From Symbiodinium natans (Eukaryota; Sar; Dinophyceae; Suessiales; Symbiodiniaceae): 64,000 nt of DNA. Made by a program: the position numbers and the translations under genes. The notes below the pieces were generated by a model. The model worked only from the letters and a program-made list of their open reading frames with translations. It had not been told where the DNA came from and searched no databases. The stretch covers positions 536,368 to 600,367 of the forward strand of contig CAJNDS010002790.1 of NCBI GenBank assembly GCA_905221605.1, in the 5' to 3' direction. Shown one piece after another: positions 57,801-60,800 of this stretch (position 1 is the stretch's first letter; each line of letters begins with the position of its first letter).

Positions 57801-60800
57801 CTACCCCAAACAGCACAAGGTTTACTCACCCCCCCCTAAACCCTAAACCCTAAACCCTAAACCCCACAAGTAGGGGGGGGGGGGGGTTTGGTGCCGGCCA
57901 GGCGTCGCATCGGTGGTGGGCGCCTGCTCGGGGGTCGCAAGTAAGATGGTTTAGGGTTTAGGGTTTAGGGTTTAGGGTTTACGGTTTAGGGTTTAGGGTT
58001 TAGGGTTTAGGGCTTAGGGTTTAGGGTTTAGGGTTTAGGGTTTAGGGTTTAGGGTTTAGGGTTTAGGGTTTAGGGTTTAGGGTTTAGGGTTTAGGGTTTA
58101 GGGTTTAGGGTTTAGGGTTTGGGGCTTCAACACAGAACCTCAAACCCCGAAGTCCCAAACTCTACTTAGTTTAGGTGTACGGTGTAGGGTTTAGGATTTG
58201 GGGTTTGGGCTTCAAGACGGTACACCAGATCGGGCTTGGAATTCTGAAGGTGAAGTGTTTAGGGTTTAGGGACTAGGGTTTAGGGTCAGACTGCCTACCT
58301 GCACATCTTAGCCCAAGCAAGTCGGGTACAAACCCCTCCAAAAAACCAGGCGCGAACCAACTACCCCAAAATCTCGAACCCTAACCCCGGACTAGACCTC
58401 AAGACCCTAGACTTTTGACTGCAAGCCCGTGTGAAGGTTGTTGGAAAACCCGGTCCTTTAAGATGGCCCTTCTTGAGGGGTTCTGCGACGTGTTTAGAAC
58501 CCTAAGCCCTAAACCCTAAACCGTGAACCCTAAACCCTAAACCCTAAACCCTGAACCTCAAACCCTAAACCCTAAACCCTAAACCCTAAACCCTAAACCC
58601 TAAACCCCAAACCCCAAGCCAGCCTCCTCCGTGTCAGGCACTGCCGCTCTGCGGCGGACCTACTTACTAAGCTCTCGGAGCCTTGGGGTGGAAGTCTTTC
58701 TAAGATGGCCCCTAAAGCCCTTGGGGTTTAGGGTAGAGTTTAGGGCTTAGGGTTTAGGGTTGGATGTTCCCCCTCTTTCTAGCAGTCCTTAATTAATAGG
58801 GATAATAATAGGGGGTACGACAATCCCTATTATGGACTGGTACAACTCGTTCATTAGTTGTGTGGCCTGGCCCGGCGTGTGCCACTCTACCCCTGCGACG
58901 AAAGTAAAACGCACAAGCAAAACTAACACAAGACTCCCTTAAACCCTCAAGCCTGCATTTGGGCGTTGCTTCTTGACCCCGGACGCCAACACTTTCACGC
59001 CCCTGAACCCTAAACCATAAAACCCTTAAAACCCTTAAAACCCTTAAAACCCTTGAAACCCTTAAAACCCTTAAAACCCGAAACCCGAAACGCGAAACGG
59101 TAAACACTACATGCTAAACGCTAAACTCTCGTAAACCCTGAACCCTCCTCCCTAACCCTAAACCCTAAACCCTAATCCCTAAACCTTAAACCCTAACCCT
59201 AAACCTTAAGCCAACCTTGAACCTCAAACCTAAACCCTCAACCACCAAACGCTCCACAAAGAAACGAAGCCTGCAAGCAAGCCTCAGGCAGAGCCCTGCC
59301 CAAGGAATGACGTATTGGGATTTAGGGTTCAGGGTTTAGGGTTCAGGGTTCAGAGTTCAGGGTTTAGGGTTTAGGGTTTAGGGCTTAGGGCTTAGGGTTT
59401 AGGGTTTAGGGTTTAGGGTTTAGGGTTTAGGGTTTAGGGTTTAGGGTTTAGGGTTTGGGGTGTAGCCAACCCCCAGAAGCCCCCTAAACCCGCTGCCCCC
59501 ATAAACCCCAGTAAACTTAACATGAAACCCTTAACCCTTTAAACCCTTAACCCTATAACCTCTAACCCTATACCCTATAAACCCTAAACCCTACAAACCC
59601 TAAATTCTACTATAACCCTACAGACCCTAAACCCCACAGACCCCTAACTCAATAGACCCAAAACCCTACAAACCCTAAACCCCACAGCCCCCAAACTCAA
59701 TAGACCCAAAACCCTACAAACCCTAAACCCGCCTTTGCCCTGCTGGCCGGCAGCGCCAAGGCCGCCGCCAGGGCGGCGCCCTGGCGCCTGCGCGCACGCT
59801 CGAAGGTCCAAAGGTCGCCGGATCTGTGGGGTGAACCCATCAGACCCTTTTGGCCCCTAAACCCTAATGTTGGACCTGCTTTAGAATTGGCCCCCTCTTT
59901 AAAGACAATTTGGCTGAATTATTCAGGACACCCTGACTGTTTGGGAGTCCCTCTTTAAGGACAAACCGTCCCGGCGCCGTAAGAAAATTCCACGTGGCGC
60001 GCCTTTAAAAAAGATTGCCGGGCATCGCTGTCCCTGTTAAACTTATCTAAACTCCTCCCCATTAAGATCATGTAATCCCCGGGGGCCGTCTAAACAGCGC
60101 AAAATCCAGCCTCGACTGTTCAGGGGGGGGGGGGGGGGGGGGCCCACACTAAAGAGGGTTCAACATCAAACCCTACACCCTAAACCCTAAACCCCAAACC
60201 CCAAACCCCAACCCTAAGCCCTAAACCCTAAACTGAGCCCTTGTCACGCGAAGACCTATCGCATTTCAGCCTTAAACGCCACGGAAGCCCTCAACCCGAA
60301 GCCCCTACACCCTACCTGAAGGCTTCAAAGTAATTCCTTCTTGAGTCAGTGACGGCTAGTTATGGGAGATTCGCGCAAAACTACCCCAAGAAGGTACTAC
60401 ATATGGAGCCTTTGGGTAAACCCTAATGTAAAACCCGAAACCCTAAACCCGAAGCCCCTAAACCCGAAACCCCTAACCCCCTCCCCTGGCCTGGACCCCC
60501 AAGCTTGGGTCGGCCGCCGCTGTGCCGAGCGCGCGGGCCTTTGTGGGGGTGGGGGGGGGGGGACGGTTGTTTTCAGGTTTAGGGTTTAGGATTTAGGGTT
60601 TAGGGTTTAGGGCTTAGGGCTTAGAGCTTTGGGGTCGGGTCGCAGGGGTGTTTGAAGGGCTTCGGGATTTTTGGTTGCTGAATTTCTTGCGGTTTTTGCG
60701 GGGTTGAAGGGCTTAGGGGCTCATGTTTAGACTGTTCTTTTGCCTTTGGGGTTTTCTAGGGCTGTTGAGGGGTTTTTAGGAGTAGGGTTTAGGGTTTAGG